This document shows, piece by piece, positions 18,071 to 26,499 of a stretch of DNA of 64,000 nt. The stretch spans positions 3,224,001 to 3,288,000 of the forward strand of contig NZ_CP024996.1 of assembly GCF_003719195.1 (NCBI RefSeq), written 5' to 3'. The notes below the pieces were generated by a model. The model was not told the origin of the DNA. It saw only the letters and a program-made list of their open reading frames with translations, and made no database searches. A program made the translations under genes and the position numbers. Position 1 is the stretch's first letter, and each line of letters starts with the position of its first letter. The stretch is from Herbaspirillum rubrisubalbicans (GTDB lineage: Bacteria; Pseudomonadota; Gammaproteobacteria; Burkholderiales; Burkholderiaceae_D).

Positions 18071-18898
18071 ATGCACCAAGCACAAGCCACCGTCCGCCCA
18101 TTGCAGGCCGTCATCTTCGACTGGGCCGGCACCCTGGTCGACTTCGGCTCGCTGGCGCCGACCCAGATCTTCGTCGATGCCTTCAAGAGCTTCGACATCG
18201 ATATCACCCTGGCCCAGGCACGCGGCCCCATGGGTCTGTCCAAGTGGCAGCACATCCGCGTGCTGCTGGACGATGCGACCATCGCCGCGCAGTGGCAAGC
18301 GCACAGCGGACGTGCGCCATCGGACGCCGATGTCGACGCCATCTATGCGCGCTTCATGCCAATGCAGATCGCCAAGGTGGGTCAGTATTCGCAGCCCATC
18401 GAGGGTGCCGCACAGGTGCTGGCCTGGCTGCGCGCAGAGGGCCTGAAGATCGGCTCCTGCTCCGGCTATCCGCGTCAGGTGCTGGAGGTACTGCGGCCCA
18501 TGGCGGCGGTCGACGGCATCGCGCCCGACCACGTGGTGGCCGGCGATGAATTGTCCGCAGGCGGCCGCCCCGGCCCCTACATGGCGCTGGCCAACGTGCT
18601 GGCGCTGAAGATCGATGATGTGGCCGCCTGCATCAAGGTCGACGACACCGTGCCCGGCATCGAGGAAGGCATTCGCGCCGGCATGTGGAGCGTGGGCGTG
18701 TCGCTGTCCGGTAACGAAGTCGGCCTGACGCGCGAGGAACTGGCGCAATTGCCCCATGAGGAAGTCACGCGATTGAAGCAACAGGCCGAACTCCGCCTGC
18801 GGGCAGCCGGCGCCCACTACGTGATCGACTCGGTAGCCGAACTGCCGCAGGTCGTGGCGCAGGTGCGGGCGCGCCTGGCCAGCGGCGCGCGGCCCTGA
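18071..18898 (+). CDS. phnX: Phosphonoacetaldehyde hydrolase PhnX
   Basis: 275-residue HAD-superfamily enzyme that splits phosphonoacetaldehyde into acetaldehyde and phosphate. The nucleophilic aspartate is D17 in [13 protein letters not shown]. The Schiff-base lysine is K58 in [11 protein letters not shown], aligning with K53 of the Bacillus cereus enzyme. The later motifs [18 protein letters not shown] and [13 protein letters not shown] are typical. AAGGAGAACACTCC precedes the ATG. The usual partner transaminase PhnW is not in the window; an alcohol dehydrogenase takes its place. Confidence 0.95.
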   Translation: MHQAQATVRPLQAVIFDWAGTLVDFGSLAPTQIFVDAFKSFDIDITLAQARGPMGLSKWQHIRVLLDDATIAAQWQAHSGRAPSDADVDAIYARFMPMQIAKVGQYSQPIEGAAQVLAWLRAEGLKIGSCSGYPRQVLEVLRPMAAVDGIAPDHVVAGDELSAGGRPGPYMALANVLALKIDDVAACIKVDDTVPGIEEGIRAGMWSVGVSLSGNEVGLTREELAQLPHEEVTRLKQQAELRLRAAGAHYVIDSVAELPQVVAQVRARLASGARP

Positions 18899-18939
18899 GC
18901 GCCGAGATAATACGGCGGACGGCTGGGAGCCGCCAATCG

Positions 18940-18969
18940 TTGACAAGCCCGGCGCCGGGCTCATAGAAT
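18940..18969 (+). promoter_or_regulatory. Strong sigma-70 promoter with palindromic spacer for the MFS-kinase-GlpP operon
   Basis: TTGACA (18940-18945) and TAGAAT (18964-18969) are separated by 18 bp. The spacer is almost entirely a perfect 16-bp palindrome, AGCCCGGCGCCGGGCT (18946-18961), a possible operator. This would start transcription near 18976, about 90 bases before the MFS start codon. Confidence 0.7.
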
Positions 18970-18991
18970 TGCCCGGCAGATTTTTAGATAA

Positions 18992-19014
18992 GAGACCATC
19001 TGTAGGATGGTCTC
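18992..19014 (+). promoter_or_regulatory. Leader hairpin upstream of the MFS gene
   Basis: Perfect 9-bp inverted repeat GAGACCATC-TGTAG-GATGGTCTC, beginning about 16 bases after the predicted transcription start. No T-tract follows, so it is not a standard terminator. It could be a protein-binding RNA hairpin or a DNA operator. The same operon encodes a GlpP-family protein, a family known for RNA-leader antitermination. Confidence 0.55.
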
Positions 19015-19066
19015 ACCACGTGCGCGGTTTGCGACGGCCTCTTACAGACTTCATCAGGAGAGCCCC

Positions 19067-20524
19067 GTGCAAGCTGCAGTCCCCCTGCGAGACATCGACG
19101 ATGTCGTCGCCTTCATCAATTCCCGCCCGTCCCTGCATGGCCATGCCGGCCTGGTGTGGTGGCTGCTCTTGGGCGGCCTGTTCCTGGAAGCCCTGTCGCA
19201 TTCGGCCTTGAGCGTGGGCTTGCCGGCCATGATCGGTCAGCTTGGCCTGGGACCGCCCGAGGTGGCCTGGCTGGCGTCTTCGGCGGCCGCCTCGGCACTG
19301 CTGGCCAATCCTCTGGGCGGCTGGCTGGCCGACCGCTGGGGGCGCAGGCGGCCACTACTGCTGGCCAAGTTGCTGGCCTTGGGAGGAGCAGTGCTGGTGG
19401 CCTGCGCGCCCGATTTCGCCAGCATCCTGATGGGCCGCCTGCTGGCCGGCATCGCCTTCGGGCTGGACTTCGCAGTGGCCATGGCAATGCTGGCCGAGAT
19501 CACCCCCCAGCACCTGCGCAGTCGCCTCTCGCTATGGCAAGCGCTGTGGTACCTGGCGGTATGCGGCAACCTGCTGCTGGTGCTGCTGGTGGAACCATGG
19601 GACGTAGGTCAGAGCCTGTGGCGCTATCCACTGGCGGCGACGGCGCTGGCTGCCTTTTTGATGCTGAACCTGCAACTGCTGTTCCTGGTGGAAAGCCCAT
19701 GCTGGCTGGCGCGCCGGCGGCGCTGGCAGGAATGCGCCGAGGCGCTCTCGCGGCTCTACGATGCTCCCTATTTCCAGCTACTCGAGCGCCATCCTGCACA
19801 ACACAACGGTGGCCTGACAAAGGCTCCCCACGCCAGCCTGCGACAACTCCTGCATCAGCCCTACTTGCTGCGCCTGATCCTGGCCGCCACCGTGCAAGTG
19901 GTGCAGGCGGTGCAGTACTTCGCCATCGGCTGGTATCTCCCCATTCTGGGCCTGGAACTGTTTGGCGAGGATGCGCGGCAAGCCGCCTGGGGCGCGCTGG
20001 TGTTCAACCTGTGCGGCATCGCCGGTGGCTTGCTGGCCCCTTGGCTGGCGCGCCGGCTGGGCTTGCGCAACGCCGCGGCCTGCGGCTTTGGCGCCACCGG
20101 CCTGGTGTTGCTGATGCTGGCGGCGTCCTGGCCGCAACTGCGGTCCTGGCAAGCCTGGCTGCTACCCTCACTGTTTCTGCTATGCCATGCGGCCGGGCCG
20201 GGTGCCAATGGCAAGAGCCTGTCCTCGCTATCCTTTCCCAGCGAATTGCGGGCCCGCGCCAATGGCATCACCGGCGCCCTGGGCGCCGGCGGCGCGACCC
20301 TTGGGCTACTCCTGTTCCCGCTGCTGCAAGCAAGCCTGGGCAGTTCCCTGTGCCTGCTGCTGGTCGCCATGTTGCCCTTGGCCGCCAGCGCACTGTGCCG
20401 CCTGATCCCCTGGGATCCAGAGCGCGTGGACTTCCATCCCGACCTCGAACGTCCTTGTGCGGTTGCCGATACCTCCGACCCGGCGCCCTATCCCAGCGAC
20501 AGAAGACGCCATGAGCGGTCGTGA
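19067..20524 (+). CDS. MFS transporter, sugar/polyol-porter type
   Basis: 485-residue inner-membrane transporter with about 12 helices. The conserved loop 2-3 motif is GGWLADRWGRRRPLL, and a related motif is in the second half (LLAPWLARRLGLRNAA). The GTG at 19067 with CAGGAG 8 bases upstream is preferred over an in-frame ATG at 19007, which would lie inside the leader hairpin. The N-terminus (about 30 residues before helix 1) and the sugar-porter-like layout suggest a carbohydrate or polyol substrate. It overlaps the kinase gene by 14 bp. Confidence 0.85.
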   Translation: MQAAVPLRDIDDVVAFINSRPSLHGHAGLVWWLLLGGLFLEALSHSALSVGLPAMIGQLGLGPPEVAWLASSAAASALLANPLGGWLADRWGRRRPLLLAKLLALGGAVLVACAPDFASILMGRLLAGIAFGLDFAVAMAMLAEITPQHLRSRLSLWQALWYLAVCGNLLLVLLVEPWDVGQSLWRYPLAATALAAFLMLNLQLLFLVESPCWLARRRRWQECAEALSRLYDAPYFQLLERHPAQHNGGLTKAPHASLRQLLHQPYLLRLILAATVQVVQAVQYFAIGWYLPILGLELFGEDARQAAWGALVFNLCGIAGGLLAPWLARRLGLRNAAACGFGATGLVLLMLAASWPQLRSWQAWLLPSLFLLCHAAGPGANGKSLSSLSFPSELRARANGITGALGAGGATLGLLLFPLLQASLGSSLCLLLVAMLPLAASALCRLIPWDPERVDFHPDLERPCAVADTSDPAPYPSDRRRHERS

Positions 20525-22037
20525 GGCCATCCTGGCCATCGATGCCGGTACCTCCGGCACTCGCGCGGCCGTGGTGACGGCCAACGGCCAAGTCTCCTGC
20601 CTGCACCACCTGCCCCTGCCGATCCATTCACCGCAACCCGGCGTGGTCGAGCAGGATGCCGCCCTGATCTGGCAACACACCCTGGCCGTGTGCCGCGCCA
20701 CGCTGCAGCAGGCGCGCCAGAAGCGCCTGCAGGTACGCGCCATCGGCCTGTGCAACCAGCGCGCCAGCGCCGTGCTGTGGGATACCGTCAGCGGCCAGCC
20801 GCTGGCGCCGGCCCTGGTCTGGCAGGACAGCCGCCATGCCGCCCAGTTGGCCAAGCTGGCCGTGCACTGGGAGCGTCGCCTGCGCCCGCGCCTGGGGCGT
20901 CCACTGGGACCACGTTCACCCTACCTGTGGGCGGCCCATCTGTTGCGCAGCAACCCTGCCGTGGCCCAGGCCTGGCGGCAGCGGCGGTTGGGCTTCGGCA
21001 GCATCGACACCTGGTTGCTGTGGCAGTTGAGCGCTGGTCGCCTGCTGGCCACCAGCGCCACCAATGCCACCGCCTGCAATGCCTACTGCCTGGACGAACA
21101 CGCCTATGCGCTGGACTGGTTGCAAGCACTGGATTTTCCGCTGGAGCTGTTGCCGCCGCTGTACCAGGATGCCGATGACTACGGCATGAGCGAGACCAGC
21201 GTACTGGGAGCCGCCCTGCCCATTCGCGCCTGTGCCGGCGACCAGCTGGCCGGCGCCATCGGCCTGGGTTGCCTGGCCGCCGGTCAAGCCCTGTGCGTGC
21301 ATGGCACCGGCAGCTTCATCAACCTGCTGGTGGGCACGCGCGCGCCGCTGGCGACTGGCATCAGCGAGCAAACCGGCAGCGTGGTGGTCACGGCGCGCCG
21401 CCAGCAGGGCGTCTCCCATTTTGCCCTGGAGAGTTTTTGCGCCACCACCGGCGCCGTGCTGACCTGGGCCTGCCAGCGCCAGCGCTGGTTTCCTCATGCG
21501 CGTGCCCTGCTCTCGCTGGCGGCCAGCGTGCCGCACGCAGGGGGGGTGAGTTTCGTGCCGGCCCTGGCCGGCATCCAGGCGCCGCAACGCCACAGTGGCG
21601 CCCGCGCCGCCTTGCAAGGCCTGTCGCTGGCCAGCAGCCGCGCCGAGATCGCCCATGCCCTGGTGGAAGGCATCGCCCAGGCGGTCGCGGCCTGCGTGCA
21701 CGCCAATGCCGAGGTGGCCGGCCTGCCGGTGACGCAACTCATGAGCGGGGGTGGCCTCTCGGCCAGCGACCTGCTGCTGCAATTGCAGGCCGACCTGACC
21801 GGCGTACCCACCTATCGCACCCATCAGGCCGCTCATGCCAGCCTGCGCGGCATCGCCTACCTGGCTGGCAGCCAGGGCTTGCTGTGGGACGACCTGCCGC
21901 AAGCCTGCGCCCGCACCCGCCTGCGCGCGGTGTTCGAACCACGCCTCGATGCCGCTGCCCGTACAGCGCGCCGGGCGCCCTGGCAAGCCCGTGTTGCCGC
22001 AGAACTGGCCTACGCCGGACGCGACACCGCGCATTGA
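20511..22037 (+). CDS. FGGY-family carbohydrate kinase, glycerol kinase-like
   Basis: 508-residue ATP-dependent kinase. The phosphate-1 motif IDAGTSGTRAAVV, the substrate-side blocks GLCNQRASAVLWD and LVWQDSRHA, the catalytic-base region ACAGDQLAGAIG and the second phosphate motif CVHGTGSFINLL are visible. Overall layout is closest to GlpK. At the E. coli GlpK R83-E84 position, however, it reads R-A (NQRAS instead of NQRET), and the PYFSxTK-type segment is replaced by GPRSPYLW. Glycerol may therefore not be the substrate. Translationally coupled to the MFS gene and followed by the GlpP-family gene. Confidence 0.85.
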   Translation: MSGREAILAIDAGTSGTRAAVVTANGQVSCLHHLPLPIHSPQPGVVEQDAALIWQHTLAVCRATLQQARQKRLQVRAIGLCNQRASAVLWDTVSGQPLAPALVWQDSRHAAQLAKLAVHWERRLRPRLGRPLGPRSPYLWAAHLLRSNPAVAQAWRQRRLGFGSIDTWLLWQLSAGRLLATSATNATACNAYCLDEHAYALDWLQALDFPLELLPPLYQDADDYGMSETSVLGAALPIRACAGDQLAGAIGLGCLAAGQALCVHGTGSFINLLVGTRAPLATGISEQTGSVVVTARRQQGVSHFALESFCATTGAVLTWACQRQRWFPHARALLSLAASVPHAGGVSFVPALAGIQAPQRHSGARAALQGLSLASSRAEIAHALVEGIAQAVAACVHANAEVAGLPVTQLMSGGGLSASDLLLQLQADLTGVPTYRTHQAAHASLRGIAYLAGSQGLLWDDLPQACARTRLRAVFEPRLDAAARTARRAPWQARVAAELAYAGRDTAH

Positions 22038-22081
22038 GCGGCCCCGACCTTTTCTTTACTCTCCATAGGAGCCCTAGCATC

Positions 22082-22729
22082 ATGCGTCGTCCCCCTCTCC
22101 CACCCCAGGCCCTCTCCACGGCCACCGCCAGTAGCCGGGACCATGACCAGTCCCTGCAAGCGCGTCTGAAACGCCATCCGATCATGGCCGCCGTCTATGG
22201 CCTGCAATACTTGCCGGCCTTCCTCGACAGCGCTGCCGAAGTGGCCATCGTGGCCCATGTGGAATTGCGCCAATTGCAGGCGATGATTGCCACCGTCAAG
22301 GCCGCCGGCAAGTTCCCGCTACTCAATGTGGATACCTGCGAAGGTTTGTCCCAGGACAAAGCCGCGATTGACTATCTGGTCGAGATCGGCGTGCCGGCCT
22401 TGGTCTCCACGCGCGTGTCCACGCTCTTGCGTGCCAGTCGGGCCGGGCTGATCACCATGCAGAAGGTATTCGTCACCGACCGCACCACCTGGCCGCGCAG
22501 TCTCAAGGCACTCGAACAGAGCTCCCCCAACCTGGTACAACTGATGCCGGCGCCGATGCTGGCAATGGTCAAGCCAGCCGACCGCGAGTTGTTGCCGCCC
22601 ATCGTCGCCTCCGGCTTCGTCTGCAACGAGCACGATGCGCGCACCGCCCTGGCCACAGGGGCGGTGGCGCTGTCCACCAGCGACCAGGGAATGTGGAACC
22701 TGTCTGGAAAGATGCTACGGGCGGCCTGA
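22082..22729 (+). CDS. GlpP-family glycerol-3-phosphate-responsive antiterminator
   Basis: 215 residues of the GlpP family (TIM-barrel-like mRNA antiterminator, known from Bacillus glp control). Recognisable blocks are LLNVDTCEGLSQDKAAIDYL, GVPALVSTRVSTLLRASRAG, ITMQKVFVTD and the C-terminal SGFVCNEHDARTALATGAVA followed by STSDQGMWNL. An ATG at 22082 with AGGAG upstream is used. It is the third gene of the MFS-kinase operon. Family knowledge predicts binding of a phosphorylated ligand made by the kinase, with feedback on leader RNA. That circuit is inference here. Confidence 0.85.
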   Translation: MRRPPLPPQALSTATASSRDHDQSLQARLKRHPIMAAVYGLQYLPAFLDSAAEVAIVAHVELRQLQAMIATVKAAGKFPLLNVDTCEGLSQDKAAIDYLVEIGVPALVSTRVSTLLRASRAGLITMQKVFVTDRTTWPRSLKALEQSSPNLVQLMPAPMLAMVKPADRELLPPIVASGFVCNEHDARTALATGAVALSTSDQGMWNLSGKMLRAA

Positions 22730-22737
22730 ACCGCGCG

Positions 22738-22798
22738 CACCACCTCCCGCCTCATGCGGCATCAACTACGCCGCGTGCGTGGCTTGGCGGGAGTGGTG
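22738..22798. terminator. Nested hairpin between convergent glpP-like and DUF3141 genes
   Basis: Outer arms CACCACCTCCCGCC (22738-22751) and GGCGGGAGTGGTG (22786-22798) pair with a single bulge. An inner GCGGC/GCCGC stem lies at 22756-22774. The structure spans the end of the DUF3141 gene and the gap, and probably terminates transcripts from both sides. There is no long T-tract. Confidence 0.5.
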
Positions 22799-25221
22799 GC
22801 TTTCTTCGGCGCTGGCTTGGAACTGACTTTGGTCTTGGCTGTGGCCTTGGTTGCGGTCTTGGTTGTCGTTGTGGTCTTGACCGGCGCTACCGGCTTGCGT
22901 GCCACCGGTTTGCGCGCTGCCTTCCTGGGCGCCACCGCCGGTGCCGATTCGGCCTGCGGCAGGCGCAGCTCATCGCTGTCTTCGCCGATGGCCGTGGTCA
23001 GCTTGCGTGCCAGGGCGATGACCTTGTCCGGTTCCACGTCCAGCGTGCCGATCAAGAGTTCGATGATTTCCGAACGCGGATTGGCCAGGGTCGGTTCTAT
23101 CATCATCACCGCTGCTGCCAGCGCCAGGGCGCGTTCGCGGCTGGCGCGATCGGGCAGCATCTGGCCCAGGGCATTGAGCGCTTCCACCGGCGCCACGGCG
23201 GTAATGCGCGCCTGTTCCTTCAACAACTGCACCCAGTTGGTCTTGGCCGAAACACTGGCGTGCATGTTCGGCAGTTGCGCCAGCAAGCGCGCCAGGCGCA
23301 GGCTGCGCCGCTCGAAGGCGCCAATGGAAAGCATCCCGGCAATGACGATGCGGCACACCGCCTCGGCAAAGCCACCCTCGGCGATCTGGTCGATCACGGT
23401 GGCACGATAGCGACCCAGTTCCTGCTGCGCCCAGCGCTGTGCCAGCTCGGCATCCGGTTCACGCGGCGGCAGCCAGGCGCCCAGACCATTGCGGCCGAAT
23501 AGCTGGCGGGTCACGCGCACCGTGCCCGCATCGCGCTGGTCACGCCAGGCATTGAGTTCCTCGGTGATTTTTTGCGCCATGCGGCGCTCGTAGAGCTTGA
23601 GCGGATGCTCCGGGTCCAGATGCACCCGCTGTGCCCGCGCCCGCGCGGCTTGCTGGCGAATGAAGGCCGCTGCCGGATGGGCATCCGAAAACAGTTGCCG
23701 CTGCATCCGCAGCGGGTTCAGGCGCATGAGCGCATTGGCGCTGTCGCGGGTGGCCGTCATGCGCACCCAGGGGCGTACCCAGGTCTTGTAGAGCTGGGCA
23801 TTGATCTGCGACCACTGGCTGATGGTAGAGAACATCGATTCCTCTTCGCGCCCCTCGGGATTGAGCTTGCGCAGATCGGCCATGGTGCGGTGCTCGTAGT
23901 GCACCGTGTAGTCGCCCGGCTCCAGCGCATCCCAGCGCTGGGTCTCGCGGCCATCCTTGCGCTCCAGCTTCATCTCGTAGAGACCGGGCGGCAGGCTCTC
24001 GATCACGTCCAGCGAACTCACCAGCTGGTCATGTTCCTTCAGCGCCACCGAACCGCCCACGAAGATGCCCAGGTGTCCCACGCTCTCATGCAACACGTAG
24101 ATGATGGTACGCCCGGCCGCCGCAATGGCGCGCTCATCGCCCCAGGTATCGATGATCCAGTCCAGCGCCTGCGGGGGCGGTGTGATGTTGTCCCCCCAGG
24201 AAGCGAACACCACGATGGGCGCGGTGATGTCGCGCAGGTTGACCGCACGGCCCTTGACCTCCAGTTCGCCGCGCGCCAGCTTGTTGCCCACGAACAGGTT
24301 TTCCGTGATGGCCTCGATCTCGGCCCCGGTCATGCGGAAGAAACCGCCCCACCAGCGTTCGAATTCCAGAAAGCGCGCCGCCTCCTGGTCGACGCCGGCC
24401 CACAGGTTGTAGTACTTGCCCCAGAAGGTATTGGCCGGATTGAGCTTCTCGAAATTCTCGACCAGGTAGGCACCGTCGAAACGATCTGCGCCCAGGTCGG
24501 CGGCCAGCGAAGCCAGCCAGGTACCGCCCAGGGTGGCACCGCTGTAGCGCATCGGATTCAAGGTGGAACTGCCGGCCCAGTAGGAAGCCGGTGCGCCCAC
24601 CATCATCAGCGGACCGAACAGCTCCGGCCGCACCGCGTCCAGCGTCATCATGGCCCAGCCAGCCTGGCAATTGCCGATCACCACCGGCTTGGCCGAGCAT
24701 TGCGGATGGCGACGGATCACCTCTTCCAGGAAGCGGGCTTCGGCATCCATCACCGTCACCAGGGTCTGGCCATCTTCCGGTTCAGGGCGGAAGGTGACGA
24801 AATAGACCGTATGCCCGGCCTTCATTGCCATGCCCACTTCGGAATCGAACTTGAAGCCGCCGATGCCCGGCCCATGCCCGGCGCGCGGATCGACCACCAC
24901 CACCGGCCGCGCCTGCGGATCGACCGCCAGGCCGGCAGGCGGCTGCAGGCGCAGCAGCGCGTAGTTGCAGGGCTGCGGCAAATCGTGGCCGTCCAACACC
25001 AGTTCATGGTCGAACTTGAGCAGCGGTGGCGTGCCCTGCTCCAGGTGCTGCAGGTAGTCATTGCCGCGATCAAGCAGGGTATCGAGGAACAGGAAGCTGC
25101 GCTGTACGCAATCCTCTACGTAGGCGGGAACATCGCCCCAGGCTGACGGCGTGGCCGTATTGCCCGCCTCGATACCCGCAGCGTCGTGGGTGATGGATGC
25201 CGATTTGTTGCGACTGACCAT
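22762..25221 (-). CDS. DUF3141 protein, PHA-synthase-related alpha/beta hydrolase with basic tail
   Basis: 819 residues. The alpha/beta-hydrolase part resembles poly(3-hydroxyalkanoate) synthase-like proteins: a nucleophile elbow IGNCQAGWA with cysteine at the catalytic position, VVFASWGDNITPPPQALDWI (Asp region) and ESVGHLGIFVGG (His region). A helical middle follows. The last about 60 residues are Lys/Ala/Pro/Thr-rich with repeats such as RKPVARKPVAPVK and ATKATAKTK, like a histone-H1-type tail. I chose the ATG at 25221 with GGAG 7 bases upstream. The function of DUF3141 proteins is not established; binding to PHA granules or nucleic acid through the tail is a guess. Confidence 0.85.
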   Translation of the reverse strand: MVSRNKSASITHDAAGIEAGNTATPSAWGDVPAYVEDCVQRSFLFLDTLLDRGNDYLQHLEQGTPPLLKFDHELVLDGHDLPQPCNYALLRLQPPAGLAVDPQARPVVVVDPRAGHGPGIGGFKFDSEVGMAMKAGHTVYFVTFRPEPEDGQTLVTVMDAEARFLEEVIRRHPQCSAKPVVIGNCQAGWAMMTLDAVRPELFGPLMMVGAPASYWAGSSTLNPMRYSGATLGGTWLASLAADLGADRFDGAYLVENFEKLNPANTFWGKYYNLWAGVDQEAARFLEFERWWGGFFRMTGAEIEAITENLFVGNKLARGELEVKGRAVNLRDITAPIVVFASWGDNITPPPQALDWIIDTWGDERAIAAAGRTIIYVLHESVGHLGIFVGGSVALKEHDQLVSSLDVIESLPPGLYEMKLERKDGRETQRWDALEPGDYTVHYEHRTMADLRKLNPEGREEESMFSTISQWSQINAQLYKTWVRPWVRMTATRDSANALMRLNPLRMQRQLFSDAHPAAAFIRQQAARARAQRVHLDPEHPLKLYERRMAQKITEELNAWRDQRDAGTVRVTRQLFGRNGLGAWLPPREPDAELAQRWAQQELGRYRATVIDQIAEGGFAEAVCRIVIAGMLSIGAFERRSLRLARLLAQLPNMHASVSAKTNWVQLLKEQARITAVAPVEALNALGQMLPDRASRERALALAAAVMMIEPTLANPRSEIIELLIGTLDVEPDKVIALARKLTTAIGEDSDELRLPQAESAPAVAPRKAARKPVARKPVAPVKTTTTTKTATKATAKTKVSSKPAPKKATTPAKPRTRRS

Positions 25222-25359
25222 GAATGCACTCCAGAGCAAGGAATGCCATCATGATACGGATAAAGAAGACGGCAAATCGTCCGATCTCTGCGACAATGGA
25301 ACCGCAATTCACGGTATTGGCTGTGAAATGCAACAAAAATATTGCATGGAGGAATTGAC

Positions 25360-26232
25360 ATGGAGCTCAAGAGCCTGGTGGACCAGCCTGGCAAACTGCC
25401 GACCGTTCCCAAGGTGGTCCAGCAATTGATTGCCAGCTTCAATGCCGAGGATGTCTCCTCGCACGACATCGCCCAGCAGATCGCCGCCGACCCGGCCCTC
25501 ACCGCCAAGGTCTTGCGACTGGCGAACTCGGCCTTCTTCCACGCCTCGCGCACCATCGGCACCGTCGACGATGCATTGCGCATGTTGGGTTTCATCATGG
25601 TGCGCAACCTGGTGCTGGGCAATGGCATGGTGGCGGCCTTCAAGAACACGCGCGGCATGGACCTGCACCAGTTCTGGCGCCACACGCTCTACACCGCCGT
25701 GGCCGCGCGCTGGCTAGCCATGCACGCCGGCACATCCGGCGAAGACAATGGCGACGCCGTCTTCACGGTAGGCATGATGCATGGCATCGGCCAGTTGCAG
25801 CTTCATGCCGTGGCCGCCGCGGCCGTGGCGCCGCTGGACAGGCAATGCAATGTCCTCGACGCCGACCGTGCCCAACGCGAAAAAGAGGCCTGGGGCTTTC
25901 ATTACGCCGACGTCTCGGCGGAACTGGCGACGATCTGGCATTTTCCCGACGCCATGGCCAACGCCTTGCGTTCCATTCCCGATCCGCTGGCGGCCGGTCG
26001 CCTGGAACGCAGCGCAGGCTGGGTCCACCTGGGCGCCTGGGCAGCCCGGGTCGAGGTGCTCCAGCTCGATGACGCCGCCGCGCAGGCCAGCTATCCCCTT
26101 GGGCTGGCCAAGAAGCTGGGCGTGGACCCGGCCTGGCGACCGCTGCTGGTCAAGCATGCCGCCGACAAGGCCGAGCGTGCCATGCCGGCCTTCGGCGAAC
26201 TTTCTGCCGGGCTGGATGCCATGCTCGAATAA
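25360..26232 (+). CDS. HDOD-domain protein
   Basis: 290 residues. The HDOD domain covers about 10-205 (LPTVPKVVQQLIASFN, then DPALTAKVLRLANSAFF and GTVDDALRMLGFIMVRNLVL). HDOD is a catalytically degenerate HD-like fold used in bacterial signalling. No GGDEF, EAL or receiver domain is attached. GGAGG precedes the ATG at 25360. Divergent from the DUF3141 gene (about 140 bp apart) and followed 21 bp later by a small membrane protein gene. Confidence 0.88.
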   Translation: MELKSLVDQPGKLPTVPKVVQQLIASFNAEDVSSHDIAQQIAADPALTAKVLRLANSAFFHASRTIGTVDDALRMLGFIMVRNLVLGNGMVAAFKNTRGMDLHQFWRHTLYTAVAARWLAMHAGTSGEDNGDAVFTVGMMHGIGQLQLHAVAAAAVAPLDRQCNVLDADRAQREKEAWGFHYADVSAELATIWHFPDAMANALRSIPDPLAAGRLERSAGWVHLGAWAARVEVLQLDDAAAQASYPLGLAKKLGVDPAWRPLLVKHAADKAERAMPAFGELSAGLDAMLE

Positions 26233-26253
26233 GACAACAAAGACAGGACCTCC

Positions 26254-26490
26254 ATGGACAACCTGATCGGTGCCGCACTCGGACTGCTGCGCTACCTGGC
26301 CGTCAATACCATCTTCTACGCCATCGGCGGCGTGCTGCTCAAGCTGCTCACCCTAGGCCGCTACCCACGCTGGCTGCCGCTGCGCCAAGGCCACTGGCGC
26401 CAGCAGGCGCAGGACTTCGAACTGGTGGCGCTATTAGGCCTGCTGGCCACGGTGGCCTTGGTGATTCTGGCGGCCCACCTGCTGAATTGA
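26254..26490 (+). CDS. Small two-helix membrane protein of unknown function
   Basis: 78 residues with two hydrophobic segments (about 5-32 and 55-77) separated by a basic loop RYPRWLPLRQGHWRQQAQ. AGGA lies 7 bases before the ATG, and the gene follows the HDOD gene by 21 bp, so co-transcription is likely. I do not recognise a characterised family. Confidence 0.7.
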   Translation: MDNLIGAALGLLRYLAVNTIFYAIGGVLLKLLTLGRYPRWLPLRQGHWRQQAQDFELVALLGLLATVALVILAAHLLN

Positions 26491-26499
26491 TCTGCACCA

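Noticed and set aside
18946..18961. Reading the GC palindrome as the phnX terminator
   Set aside because: It has no loop or T-tract and lies exactly between good -35 and -10 elements, so a promoter/operator reading is better, though a double role is not excluded.
18992..19014. Reading the leader hairpin as a Rho-independent terminator
   Set aside because: No T-run follows in the transcribed direction; it was kept only as a regulatory hairpin.
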